Made by a program: the position numbers and the translations under genes. 64,000 bases of DNA from Actinomadura chibensis NBRC 106107 (GTDB lineage Bacteria > Actinomycetota > Actinomycetes > Streptosporangiales > Streptosporangiaceae): contig NZ_BCQP01000038.1 in the NCBI RefSeq assembly GCF_001552135.1, positions 62,001 to 126,000 of the forward strand. Reading direction: 5' to 3'. Below, in pieces: positions 16,462 to 24,095 of this stretch (positions are counted from its first letter, which is position 1; each line of letters opens with the position of its first letter). The notes under the pieces are model-generated. The model saw only the letters and a program-made list of their open reading frames with translations, was not told the DNA's origin and ran no database searches.

Positions 16462-17249
16462 CAGCCCTCCTCCTTCCCGAACGCCACGCGGACGTCGCCG
16501 AGGCCGTCGACGCGGGCCTCGAACACGTCGCCGGGCGCGGCCGGGACGACCGGGCCGAGCGCGCCGGTCAGCACCGTGTCGCCCGCGCGCAGCGGGCGCC
16601 CGACCCGGACGAGGGTGTCGGCGAGCCACAGCGCCGCGTTCAGCGGGTGGCCGAGGCAGGCGGCGCCGTTGCCGGTGGAGACCTGCTCGCCGCGCCGCTC
16701 CATGACCATCCCGCACAGGCGCAGGTCGACGTCCTTGAGGAGCACGGGACGGTTCCCCAGCACGTACATCCCGGACGAGGCGTTGTCGGCGACGGTGTCG
16801 ACGAGCGTGATGTCCCAGTCGCGGACGCGGCTGCCGACGACCTCGACGGCGGGCAGCGCGAACGCGGTCGCGCGGATCAGGTCGGCGGCGGTGTGCCGCT
16901 CGTGCGTCAGGTCGTGCTCCAGGACGAGCGCGACCTCGGCCTCCGCGCGCGGCTGGAGGACCGCGCCCGCCGGGATCTCCGCGCCGTCCGGGACGGCCAT
17001 GTCGGCGAACAGCATGCCGAAGTCGGGGCTGTCCACGCCGAGCTGCTCCTGCACGGCGCGCGACGTCAGGCCGATCTTGCGTCCGGCGAGGCGGCGGCCC
17101 CCGGCGAGCCAGCGCTCGGTCAGCCGGTCCTGGACGGCGTAGGCGTCGTCCGCCGTCGCGACCAGGTCGCGGACGGGCGCGCACGGGATGCCGCCGGAGT
17201 GCGCGCCGAGCAGGCGCTCGGCGGCGGCGTCGATGTTCGTCGTGGTCAC
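16461..17249 (-). CDS. nbaH: 2-Oxopent-4-enoate (2-keto-4-pentenoate) hydratase
   Basis: Member of the hydratase/decarboxylase family, 262 residues, expected to add water to 2-oxopent-4-enoate and give 4-hydroxy-2-oxovalerate. It shows GRKIGLTSRAVQEQLGVDSPD, the metal-site segment QPRAEAEVALVLEHDL, and DWDITLVDTVADNASS. GNGAACLGHPLNAALWLAD and a terminal GDVRVAF agree with MhpD/DmpE-type hydratases rather than the decarboxylase. The GTG start at 17249 follows the dehydrogenase stop by 11 nt. The next pathway enzymes (aldolase and acetaldehyde dehydrogenase) are not encoded here. Confidence 0.92.
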   Translation of the reverse strand: MTTTNIDAAAERLLGAHSGGIPCAPVRDLVATADDAYAVQDRLTERWLAGGRRLAGRKIGLTSRAVQEQLGVDSPDFGMLFADMAVPDGAEIPAGAVLQPRAEAEVALVLEHDLTHERHTAADLIRATAFALPAVEVVGSRVRDWDITLVDTVADNASSGMYVLGNRPVLLKDVDLRLCGMVMERRGEQVSTGNGAACLGHPLNAALWLADTLVRVGRPLRAGDTVLTGALGPVVPAAPGDVFEARVDGLGDVRVAFGKEEG

Positions 17250-17260
17250 GGGGCTCGCTC

Positions 17261-18700
17261 TCAGATCTGGACGCACACGTTGACGGGCTCGGAGAAGAAG
17301 TCCAGGGAGTATTCCCCGCCCTCGCGTCCGATGCCGGACGCCTTCACGCCCCCGAACGGGGTGCGCAGGTCGCGGAGATTCCAGCAGTTCACCCAGACGA
17401 TCCCGGTCTCGACACGCGGCGCCACCCGGTGCGCGCGGGACAGGTCCCGCGTCCACACCGTGGCGGCGAGGCCGTAGGGGCTGTCGTTGGCGAGCCGGAG
17501 CGCCTCGTCCTCGGTGTCGAACGGCGCGACGTGGCAGACCGGCCCGAAGATCTCCTCGCGGACGGCGCGGGCCGTCTCCGGCAGGCCGGTGAGGACGGTC
17601 GGCTCGACGTGGAAGCCGCCGTCGCGGGCGTCGCCGAACTCCGGAACGCCGCCGCCCGCGACGACCGTCGCGCCCTCCGCGCGGGCGAGGGCGTAGTAGG
17701 ACAGGACCTTGTCGCGGTGCTCGGCGGAGATCATCGGGCCGTAGCCGTCGAGCGCGCGGGCGCGGCCCGCGAGCCGGGCGACGAACTCGTCGAAGATCGG
17801 GCGCTCGACGTAGACGCGCTCGGTGCAGAGGCAGATCTGCCCGGAGTGGGTGAAGCAGGAGCGGACCGTCCCGTCCACGGCGGCGTCGAGGTCGGCGTCG
17901 GCGAAGACCAGCGCCGGGTTCTTGCCGCCCAGCTCGAACGACACGGGCGTGACGTGGTCGGCGGCGTTCCGCATGATCGCGGCGCCGGTGGCGGACTCGC
18001 CGGTGAACGCGATCGCGTCCACGCCCTGGTGGGCGGTGAGGAACTCGCCCGCCGCGCCCGCGCCGTGCCCGTGGACGACGTTGAACACCCCGTCCGGGAG
18101 TCCCGCGTCGGCGATCACGCGGGCGAGCAGCGTCGCGGTCGAGGGCGTCTCCTCCGACGGCTTGAGCACGACGGCGTTCCCGCAGGCGAGCGCCGGGGCG
18201 ATCTTCCAGGTGGACAGCAGCAGCGGCAGGTTCCACGGCGAGACGACCGCGACGACGCCGAGCGGGCGGCGCACCGTGTAGTTGAGGGCCTGGCCCGTCC
18301 CGACGCTCCAGCCGGGGACCGGCGTCGTGTACGACCGCTCGGGACGCCCGTAGAGCAGATCGGCGTAGGCGCGGAAGTTGCCCGCGGCGCGCGGGACGTC
18401 GACCGTCTCCGCGAACTCGCGGGGCCTGCCGGTGTCCGCGACCTCGGCGTCGACGAACTCCGCGAACCGGGCGTCGATGCCGTCCGCGATCCGGCGCAGC
18501 GCGGCGGCCCGCTCCGGCTCGCCGCCCGGCGCGCCCCACGGCCCGGTGAGCGCGGCCCGCGCGGCGGTGACGGCGTCGTCGACGACCTCGCGCGTCGCCT
18601 CGGGGACGGTGCCGAACTCCGTCCCGTCGACCGGCGAGACCAGCGGGAAGGGGCGTCCGTCCGAACGGAAGACGCCGCCGACAAAGTGCTCAGCCTTCAT
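17261..18700 (-). CDS. nbaE: 2-Aminomuconate 6-semialdehyde dehydrogenase
   Basis: NAD-dependent aldehyde dehydrogenase of 479 residues. Landmarks: VVSPWNLPLLLSTWKIAPAL, the general-base Glu in FELGGKNPAL, and the catalytic Cys in HSGQICLCTERV. The sequence is of the 2-hydroxymuconic/2-aminomuconic semialdehyde dehydrogenase group; operon context selects the amino substrate. The start is ATG 18700 with GGAGGGACAG just upstream. It is the first gene of the catabolic operon and is divergent from a LysR regulator. Two Cys are close together at the active site (ICLC), as in other members of this group. Confidence 0.93.
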   Translation of the reverse strand: MKAEHFVGGVFRSDGRPFPLVSPVDGTEFGTVPEATREVVDDAVTAARAALTGPWGAPGGEPERAAALRRIADGIDARFAEFVDAEVADTGRPREFAETVDVPRAAGNFRAYADLLYGRPERSYTTPVPGWSVGTGQALNYTVRRPLGVVAVVSPWNLPLLLSTWKIAPALACGNAVVLKPSEETPSTATLLARVIADAGLPDGVFNVVHGHGAGAAGEFLTAHQGVDAIAFTGESATGAAIMRNAADHVTPVSFELGGKNPALVFADADLDAAVDGTVRSCFTHSGQICLCTERVYVERPIFDEFVARLAGRARALDGYGPMISAEHRDKVLSYYALARAEGATVVAGGGVPEFGDARDGGFHVEPTVLTGLPETARAVREEIFGPVCHVAPFDTEDEALRLANDSPYGLAATVWTRDLSRAHRVAPRVETGIVWVNCWNLRDLRTPFGGVKASGIGREGGEYSLDFFSEPVNVCVQI

Positions 18701-18784
18701 CTGTCCCTCCCGGGGAGCCGTCGCGCGATGATCCGATCCTCCGCCGCGGAAGCTATGCCTGGCAAATACCAATCGGCCGAGGAG

Positions 18785-18804
18785 CTATCACGAAATTGTG
18801 ATAG
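18785..18804. promoter_or_regulatory. LysR-type operator between the kyn/nba operon and its regulator
   Basis: CTATCAC and GTGATAG are perfect 7-bp arms around GAAATT, with the T-N11-A spacing expected for LysR proteins. The site abuts GATAGT (18800-18805), a -10-like box eight bases before the lysR ATG, so binding would also autoregulate the regulator. It is about 85 nt upstream of nbaE. Confidence 0.75.
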
Positions 18805-18813
18805 TAAGGCGGC

Positions 18814-19782
18814 ATGCGCGCGATCGACCTGCTCAACGGGCGGCTGAAGCTCCGGCACCTGGTGCTCGTCGTCGCCATCGCGGAGCGGGGCAGCGTGCTG
18901 CGCGCCGCCGAGCACCTCCACCTGGCGCAGCCCGCCGTGACGCGCAGCCTCCGCGAGGTCGAGGACGTCCTCGGCGTCGAGCTGTTCACCCGCGGCCCGC
19001 GCGGCGTCACGCCCACCCTGTTCGGGGACGTGTTCGTCGAGCACGCGCGGGCCGTCCTCGCCGAGCTGCGGCGCGCGGGCGAGCGGATCGGGGGCCTCGC
19101 GGACGGCGACGTCGGCACCGTCGCGATCGGCACGCTGCTCGCCGGGTCGAACGTCCTGCTGCCGCGGGCGATCGCCGCGCTGAAGAGGGAGCGCCCCGGC
19201 GTCACGGTGGTCGTCCGGGAGGCCACGTTCGACGCGCAGGTCCCGCGGCTGCTGGACGGCGAGATCGACCTGATCCTCGGCCGCCTCAACCCGATCGGCG
19301 ACCTGCGCGGCCTCCGCCAGATCACCCTGTACGGGGAGCCGGTCCGGCTGGTCGCCCGGCGCGGCCACCCCGCCCGGTCGCGGGCCCCGCTGACGCTCGC
19401 GGACCTGCTCGACTACCCGTGGGTGCTGCCGCTGGAGCAGACGGCGCTGCGCGCGGAGCTGGAGCAGGTGTTCCGCGCGCAGGGGCTCGTCCCGCCGGGG
19501 AACCTGGTCGAGTGCACGTCGGTGCTGACCGTGCGGACGCTCGTCCGCGACACCGACATGATCGCGGCGCTGCCGGAGCTGGTCGCGCGCACCGACGCCG
19601 AGATCGAGCCGCTGCCGGTGCCGCTGGAGACCGTTCGCCGCCAGGTCGGGGTGACGCTGCCCGCGCAGCGCGCGCCGACGCCGTCCGCCCGGCTGATGCT
19701 CGACCACCTGCGCCGCGAGGCCGCCGAGATCAGCGGCACCGCCCCGCCCGCCGATCAGCCCACCGACCAGCCCGCCGACTAG
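18814..19782 (+). CDS. LysR-family regulator of the 3-hydroxyanthranilate operon
   Basis: LysR regulator of 322 residues. The N-terminal winged helix reads LKLRHLVLVVAIAERGSVLRAAEHLHLAQPAVTRSLREVEDVLG; the substrate-binding domain begins around residue 95 (VGTVAIGTLLAGSNVLLPRAIAAL). It resembles PcaQ/GbpR-type regulators of aromatic catabolism. The last residues are a low-complexity Pro/Asp/Gln repeat. Divergent from nbaE across a perfect palindrome, so it probably activates the operon in response to a pathway intermediate. Its TAG stop overlaps the stop codon of the convergent arylformamidase gene. Confidence 0.92.
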   Translation: MRAIDLLNGRLKLRHLVLVVAIAERGSVLRAAEHLHLAQPAVTRSLREVEDVLGVELFTRGPRGVTPTLFGDVFVEHARAVLAELRRAGERIGGLADGDVGTVAIGTLLAGSNVLLPRAIAALKRERPGVTVVVREATFDAQVPRLLDGEIDLILGRLNPIGDLRGLRQITLYGEPVRLVARRGHPARSRAPLTLADLLDYPWVLPLEQTALRAELEQVFRAQGLVPPGNLVECTSVLTVRTLVRDTDMIAALPELVARTDAEIEPLPVPLETVRRQVGVTLPAQRAPTPSARLMLDHLRREAAEISGTAPPADQPTDQPAD

Positions 19783-20642
19783 ACCGCGCGGACCAGGTCG
19801 GCGAGCGCGCCGCCGAGCGCCGACCCGGCGTCGCCGAGGTCGAGCACGACGTCGAAGTGGTCCCGGTCCGGGACGATCATCAGGTCGCCCGCGCCCCACC
19901 GCGCGTGGAACCTCCTCGACTGGTCGAGGAACCCGGCGCCGTCGTGCTCGGCGGCGGCGAACACGGCCGGGCAGCGGCGGTCCGCGGGCAGCAGCGCCGG
20001 GCTCAGCGCGGCGGCCCGCGCCTCGTCCAGCCGGACGTACTCGTTCACGTAGACGCGGGTGATCGGCCGGATGTCGAACAGGCCGGAGACCGGCAGCGCC
20101 GCCTTGACGACGTCGCCGGGCAGGCCGAGCGGCTCCTGCCAGCCGCCGACCATCGTCATGCCGGTGAGGTGGCCGCCCGCCGAGCTGCCGCCGACGACGA
20201 TCCGGTCCGGGTCGAGGCCGTGCTCGGCCCCGTTCCGGTAGACCCAGGCGACCGCCGCGCGCACCTGCCGGACGATCTCCTCCAGCGTCGCCTTCGGCGC
20301 GAGCGTGTAGTCGGGCACGACGGTCGCGACGCCCTGCTCGTGAAGGCCCCGCGCCATGAAGGACGACTCGGCGCGCGACAGCGCCATCCAGTAGCCGCCG
20401 TGCAGGAACACGAACACCGGCCGGGGTTCTCCGTCGCCGGTGCCCCAGACGTCGAGGCGTTCGCCGCTCGCGTCGTCGTAGACGATCCCGGGGCTGCCCG
20501 GCAGGCCGTCGACGGCCCGCGCCGACAGGTCCCGGTACTGCCGCATGTGCCGCGCGAACAGCTCCTCGCCCGCCTTGCGCCGCACGTTGTAGGCGACGTC
20601 CAGCTCCTCGTCGGTCAGCTCGCTGCCCGGCCATCCGCCCAT
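19779..20642 (-). CDS. Alpha/beta hydrolase, probable N-formylkynurenine formamidase
   Basis: Alpha/beta hydrolase of 287 residues. It has the oxyanion motif HGGYW at 81-85, the nucleophile Ser154 in GGSSAGGHL, and Asp and His candidates in AAEHDGAGF and DRDHFDVV. HGGxW with GGSSAGG is the signature of the AFMID/BNA7 type of arylformamidase, which hydrolyses N-formylkynurenine to kynurenine. The location beside the kyn/nba cluster supports this. ATG 20642 is chosen because GGAGGGGG lies seven bases before it. Related alpha/beta esterases share the same motifs, so substrate identity is inferred. Confidence 0.8.
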   Translation of the reverse strand: MGGWPGSELTDEELDVAYNVRRKAGEELFARHMRQYRDLSARAVDGLPGSPGIVYDDASGERLDVWGTGDGEPRPVFVFLHGGYWMALSRAESSFMARGLHEQGVATVVPDYTLAPKATLEEIVRQVRAAVAWVYRNGAEHGLDPDRIVVGGSSAGGHLTGMTMVGGWQEPLGLPGDVVKAALPVSGLFDIRPITRVYVNEYVRLDEARAAALSPALLPADRRCPAVFAAAEHDGAGFLDQSRRFHARWGAGDLMIVPDRDHFDVVLDLGDAGSALGGALADLVRAV

Positions 20643-20691
20643 GTCGAACCCCCTCCGCTCCGGCACAGCCTCCCGCCCCGGAGCGGATTGA

Positions 20692-22281
20692 TCAACTACC
20701 GGCGGCGGTCCAGACGGGCGCGTCCGACTCGCGGACGCCGCCGTCCGCGCCGAAGACGAGGTAGCGGTCGAAGTCGGCGGCGAACCACCGGTCGTGGGTG
20801 ACGGCGAGCACCGTCCCCGAGTAGGACGCGAGCCCCTCCTGGAGGGCCTCGGCGCTGGCCAGGTCGAGGTTGTCGGTGGGCTCGTCCAGCAGCAGGAGCG
20901 TCGCGCCGGACAGTTCGAGCAGCAGGATCTGGAGCCGCGCCTGCTGCCCGCCGGACAGCGTCTCGAACGGCCGGGCGCCCGCCGGGGCCAGCTCGTAGCG
21001 GGCGAGCGCGGCCATCGCGTCGTTGCGGGTCAGCGCGTTCGCCGCCATGACGATCTCGGCGGGCGCGCGGCCGTGCAGGTCGGGCCGCGCGTGCGTCTGG
21101 ACGAAGTGCCCCGGCACGACCCGCGCGCCCAGCCGGAACGCGCCGCCGTGCGGAACGTCGTCACCGGCCAGCAGGCGCAGGAACGTCGACTTCCCGGAGC
21201 CGTTCGAGCCGAGCACCGCGACGCGCTCCCCGTACCAGACCTCGGTGTCGAACGGGCGCGTCAGGCCCGTCAGCGCAAGGGACTCGCAGACGAGGGCGCG
21301 CTTGCCGGTGCGGCCGCCGCGCAGCCGCATCCGGACGTTCTGCTCCTTCGGCGCGCTCTGCGGCGGCCCCGCCTCCTCGAAGCGCCGCAGCCGGGTCCGC
21401 GCGGCCTGGTAGGACGAGGCGACCGCGTCGTTGTTCGTCGCGCGCTGGCGCAGCGTGTGGACGAGCCCCTTCAGGCGCGCGTGCTCGTCGTCCCAGCGGC
21501 GGCGCAGCTCGTGGAGGCGCTCGGTCCGGTCGCGGCGGGCCTGCGCGTACCCCGCGAAGCCGCCTCCGTGCACCCAGACGTCGCGGGACTCGACGGTGAC
21601 GACGCGGTCGGCCGCGTCCGCGAGGAGCTGCCGGTCGTGCGACACCAGCAGGACGGTCTTTGCCGTGGCCCGGATCTTCTCCGCGAGCCATTCCTTGGCG
21701 GGGACGTCCAGGTAGTTGTCGGGCTCGTCCAGGAGGAGGACCTCGTCCGGGCCGCGCAGGAGCGCCTCCAGGACGAGCCGCTTCTGCTCGCCGCCCGACA
21801 GGGTCGTGACGCCTCGGCCCTTCGCCTCGTCGTAGGGCAGGCCGAGCGCGGCCGTCGTGCAGGCGTCCCAGACGACCTCGATGTCGTAGCCGCCCGCGTC
21901 GGTGTAGTCGGTGATCGCCTGCGCGTAGGCGAGCTGGGTCGGCGCGGTGTCGTCGAGCGCGCCCTCCGCCTCGGCCAGGGCGTCGGCCGCCTTCCGCACG
22001 CGGCCGGGCGCGACCGACAGCAGCAGGTCGTGGACGGTCCTGCCGTCCCGAATGCCGCCGATGAACTGGCGCATGACGCCGAGGCCGCCGGAGCTCGTCA
22101 CGACGCCGTCCGTCGGCCGGACGTCGCCCGCGACCAGCCGCAGCAGGGTCGTCTTGCCCGCGCCGTTCGGGCCGACCAGCGCCGCCTTGGCCCCCGCCCC
22201 GACGCGGAACGAGACGTCGTCCAGCAGGATCCGGCCGTCCGGCAGCGCGTAGGTCAGGCGGCTCACCTCGATGTGCCCCAC
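20692..22281 (-). CDS. ABC-F family ATPase (ribosome-associated)
   Basis: Protein of 529 residues with two ABC ATPase domains and no membrane segment. The first has GPNGAGKTT, LSGGEQKR and LLLDEPDNYLD; the second GSNGSGKST, LSGGQQAR and LLLDEPTDNLD. A charged linker of about 80 residues (TERLHELRRRWDDEHARLKG and beyond) joins them, as in ABC-F translation factors and antibiotic-resistance ABC-F proteins. It probably acts on ribosomes to relieve stalling or to displace an antibiotic. The start is GTG 22281, six bases after AAGGAG. Control by the divergent TetR is likely, which fits inducible drug protection. Confidence 0.92.
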   Translation of the reverse strand: MGHIEVSRLTYALPDGRILLDDVSFRVGAGAKAALVGPNGAGKTTLLRLVAGDVRPTDGVVTSSGGLGVMRQFIGGIRDGRTVHDLLLSVAPGRVRKAADALAEAEGALDDTAPTQLAYAQAITDYTDAGGYDIEVVWDACTTAALGLPYDEAKGRGVTTLSGGEQKRLVLEALLRGPDEVLLLDEPDNYLDVPAKEWLAEKIRATAKTVLLVSHDRQLLADAADRVVTVESRDVWVHGGGFAGYAQARRDRTERLHELRRRWDDEHARLKGLVHTLRQRATNNDAVASSYQAARTRLRRFEEAGPPQSAPKEQNVRMRLRGGRTGKRALVCESLALTGLTRPFDTEVWYGERVAVLGSNGSGKSTFLRLLAGDDVPHGGAFRLGARVVPGHFVQTHARPDLHGRAPAEIVMAANALTRNDAMAALARYELAPAGARPFETLSGGQQARLQILLLELSGATLLLLDEPTDNLDLASAEALQEGLASYSGTVLAVTHDRWFAADFDRYLVFGADGGVRESDAPVWTAAGS

Positions 22282-22307
22282 ACAACTCCTTGAACGCTGT
22301 TTAGGAA

Positions 22308-22326
22308 ACTGGATCGTTGATCCGGT
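22308..22326. promoter_or_regulatory. Inverted repeat in the ABC-F/TetR divergent promoter
   Basis: GGATC-GTT-GATCC is exact and extends to ACTGGATC/GATCCGGT with one mismatch. It overlaps TTGATC (22317-22322), a possible -35 of the TetR gene, whose -10-like TAGCCT (22342-22347) ends seven bases before its ATG. It is a likely operator for that TetR. Confidence 0.6.
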
Positions 22327-22354
22327 ACCCGCTCAATGTACTAGCCTGGGGCGC

Positions 22355-23008
22355 ATGACGGACAGCGTGTGGCTGCGGGAGGACCGGCCGCGCCGGGAGG
22401 CGCCGCCCCTCACCCGCGAGCGGATCGTCGCCGCGGCGGTGGCGCTGCTCGACGCGGAGGGCGCCGGGCGGCTGACGATGCGCCGCCTGGCCGAGCGCCT
22501 CGGCACCGGGTCCACCACCCTGTACTGGCACGTCGAGACGAAGGACGACGTGCTGGAGCTGGCCCTCGACGCGATCTTCGGGGACGTCCCGCTGCCCTCC
22601 CCCGGCCCGGACTGGCGCGCCGACGTGATCGCGCTCGTGTCGGGCTGGCGGGACGCCATGCTCCGGCACCCGTGGTCGGCGGCCGTCCTCGGCGGGCGCC
22701 CGCTGCTCGGCCCCAATGTGCTCGCCCGCACCGACTTCCTCTACGCCGCGCTGGAGCGGGCGCGGCCGGGCGGGCCGTCCCCGGCCGCGGCCGCGTACGC
22801 GGTGGCGAACTACACGATCGGGTCGGCGCTGATGCAGGTCGGCGCCCAAGGCGGCGGGCCGGACGCGCGCCGCGCCGCCGGGGAGCACCTGCGCCGCCAC
22901 CGCGACCGGTACCCGTCCCTCGCCGCGCACGGCCACCTGCCGGACGGCGGCTGGGACGCCGCCTTCGCCGAGGGCCTCGGCTACGTCCTCGACGGCCTGG
23001 TCCGCTAG
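22355..23008 (+). CDS. TetR-family regulator with tetracycline-repressor-like C terminus
   Basis: Regulator of 217 residues. The DNA-binding domain reads LTRERIVAAAVALLDAEGAGRLTMRRLAERLG then STTLYWHVETKDDVLELALDAIFG, which is the pattern of TetR proteins with the TetR_C_1 ligand domain. ATG 22355 is seven bases after a TAGCCT box, so the transcript is probably leaderless. Longer readings begin inside the divergent gene. The likely target is the ABC-F gene across the shared promoter. Its stop overlaps the stop of the convergent NUDIX gene by four bases. Confidence 0.91.
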   Translation: MTDSVWLREDRPRREAPPLTRERIVAAAVALLDAEGAGRLTMRRLAERLGTGSTTLYWHVETKDDVLELALDAIFGDVPLPSPGPDWRADVIALVSGWRDAMLRHPWSAAVLGGRPLLGPNVLARTDFLYAALERARPGGPSPAAAAYAVANYTIGSALMQVGAQGGGPDARRAAGEHLRRHRDRYPSLAAHGHLPDGGWDAAFAEGLGYVLDGLVR

Positions 23009-23460
23009 CGGACCAGGCCGGGCAGGTCGGCCGCGTGGTCGCGCAGGTAGGCGCGGAGCATCTCCGGGATCAGGGCGACGGACGCCAGCGCCTCCGGCGT
23101 GCACGGGACGAGGTCCGGGTCGTACCGCCCGTTGGCGGGGTCGGCGAACTCGGGGCCGTGCCTGCGCGACAGGTCCATCGACGTCAGGCGGCACACGTAG
23201 AAGGTGTTCACCCGGTGTATCTCGGGCGACCGCTCGGCGCACGCGAACACCTGGCGGACGGGCCCGGCGGTCGCGCCGAGCTCCTCGTCCAGCTCGCGGC
23301 GCAGCGCGGCCTCCGGCGACGCGTCGGTCGGCTCGATCTTGCCGCCGGGGGTCGTCCAGTAGACGGGGCGGTCGGGGCGGGTCCGGCGCAGCAGGACGAG
23401 GGCGTCGCCGTCCAGGAGCAGCGCGCGGACGGCCCGCCGCACTCTCGGCGTCTCGGTCAC
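23005..23460 (-). CDS. NUDIX hydrolase
   Basis: Hydrolase of 151 residues with a complete Nudix box starting at GGKIEPTDASPEAALRREL and ending in DEELG (Gx5Ex7REUxEExGU). Such enzymes hydrolyse nucleoside diphosphates linked to other groups; the substrate cannot be assigned. GTG 23460 overlaps the stop of the response regulator (GTGA), so it is the third gene of the two-component operon. Confidence 0.9.
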   Translation of the reverse strand: MTETPRVRRAVRALLLDGDALVLLRRTRPDRPVYWTTPGGKIEPTDASPEAALRRELDEELGATAGPVRQVFACAERSPEIHRVNTFYVCRLTSMDLSRRHGPEFADPANGRYDPDLVPCTPEALASVALIPEMLRAYLRDHAADLPGLVR

Positions 23461-24095
23461 GAGTTCAGGTAGGCCAGGACGGCGAGCACCCGGCGGTGCC
23501 CGCTGTCGGTCGGCGGAAGCCCGAGCTTGGCGAACACCGCGCCGATGTGCTTGCTGACCGACCGCTCCGTGATGACCAGCGTGGCGGCGATCGTGGCGTT
23601 GTCGAGCCCCTGCGCCATCAGGCCGAGGACCTCCCGCTCGCGCGGCGTCAGCGCCTGGAGCGGGTCGCGGCGGGTCGTCATGAGCTGCGAGACGACCTCC
23701 GGGTCGAGCGCGGTGCCGCCCGCCGCGACGCGGGACAGCGCGTCCAGGAACTCGTCGACCCGGCTCACCCGGTCCTTCAGCAGGTAGCCGACGCCCTCCG
23801 CGCCGCCCGCGAGCAGCTCGGCGGCGTAGGTCTCCTCGACGTACTGGGACAGCACGAGGACGGGCAGCCCCGGCAGCCGCTTGCGCGCCTCGACGGCCGC
23901 GCGCAGCCCCTCGTCGCGGAACCCGGGCGGCAGCCGGACGTCGAGGACGGCCGCGTCCGGCCGGTGCTCCAGCAGCGCGGGCAGCACGTCCGGGCCCGTG
24001 CCCGCGACCGCGACGACCTCGTGGCCGTCGGAGGTGAGCAGCATGACGAGGCCCTCGCGGAGGAGCACGTTGTCCTCGGCGATCACGATCCGCAC
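23457..24095 (-). CDS. NarL/LuxR-type response regulator
   Basis: Response regulator of 212 residues. The receiver has E7/D8, phospho-acceptor Asp52 in AAVLDVRLPP and Lys in YLLKDRVS. The LuxR helix-turn-helix begins LTPREREVLGLMAQGLDNATIAATL near residue 147. It overlaps the kinase gene by 13 nt and the NUDIX gene by four. The kinase is divergent from an ABC exporter; the 24-bp inverted repeat between them is a possible binding site for this regulator. Confidence 0.94.
   Translation of the reverse strand: MRIVIAEDNVLLREGLVMLLTSDGHEVVAVAGTGPDVLPALLEHRPDAAVLDVRLPPGFRDEGLRAAVEARKRLPGLPVLVLSQYVEETYAAELLAGGAEGVGYLLKDRVSRVDEFLDALSRVAAGGTALDPEVVSQLMTTRRDPLQALTPREREVLGLMAQGLDNATIAATLVITERSVSKHIGAVFAKLGLPPTDSGHRRVLAVLAYLNS

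Noticed and set aside
16461..17249. Assignment of the two FAH-like proteins as a recent tandem duplication
   Set aside because: Decarboxylase and hydratase are long-standing paralogues that occur side by side in known meta-cleavage operons; divergence here is large.
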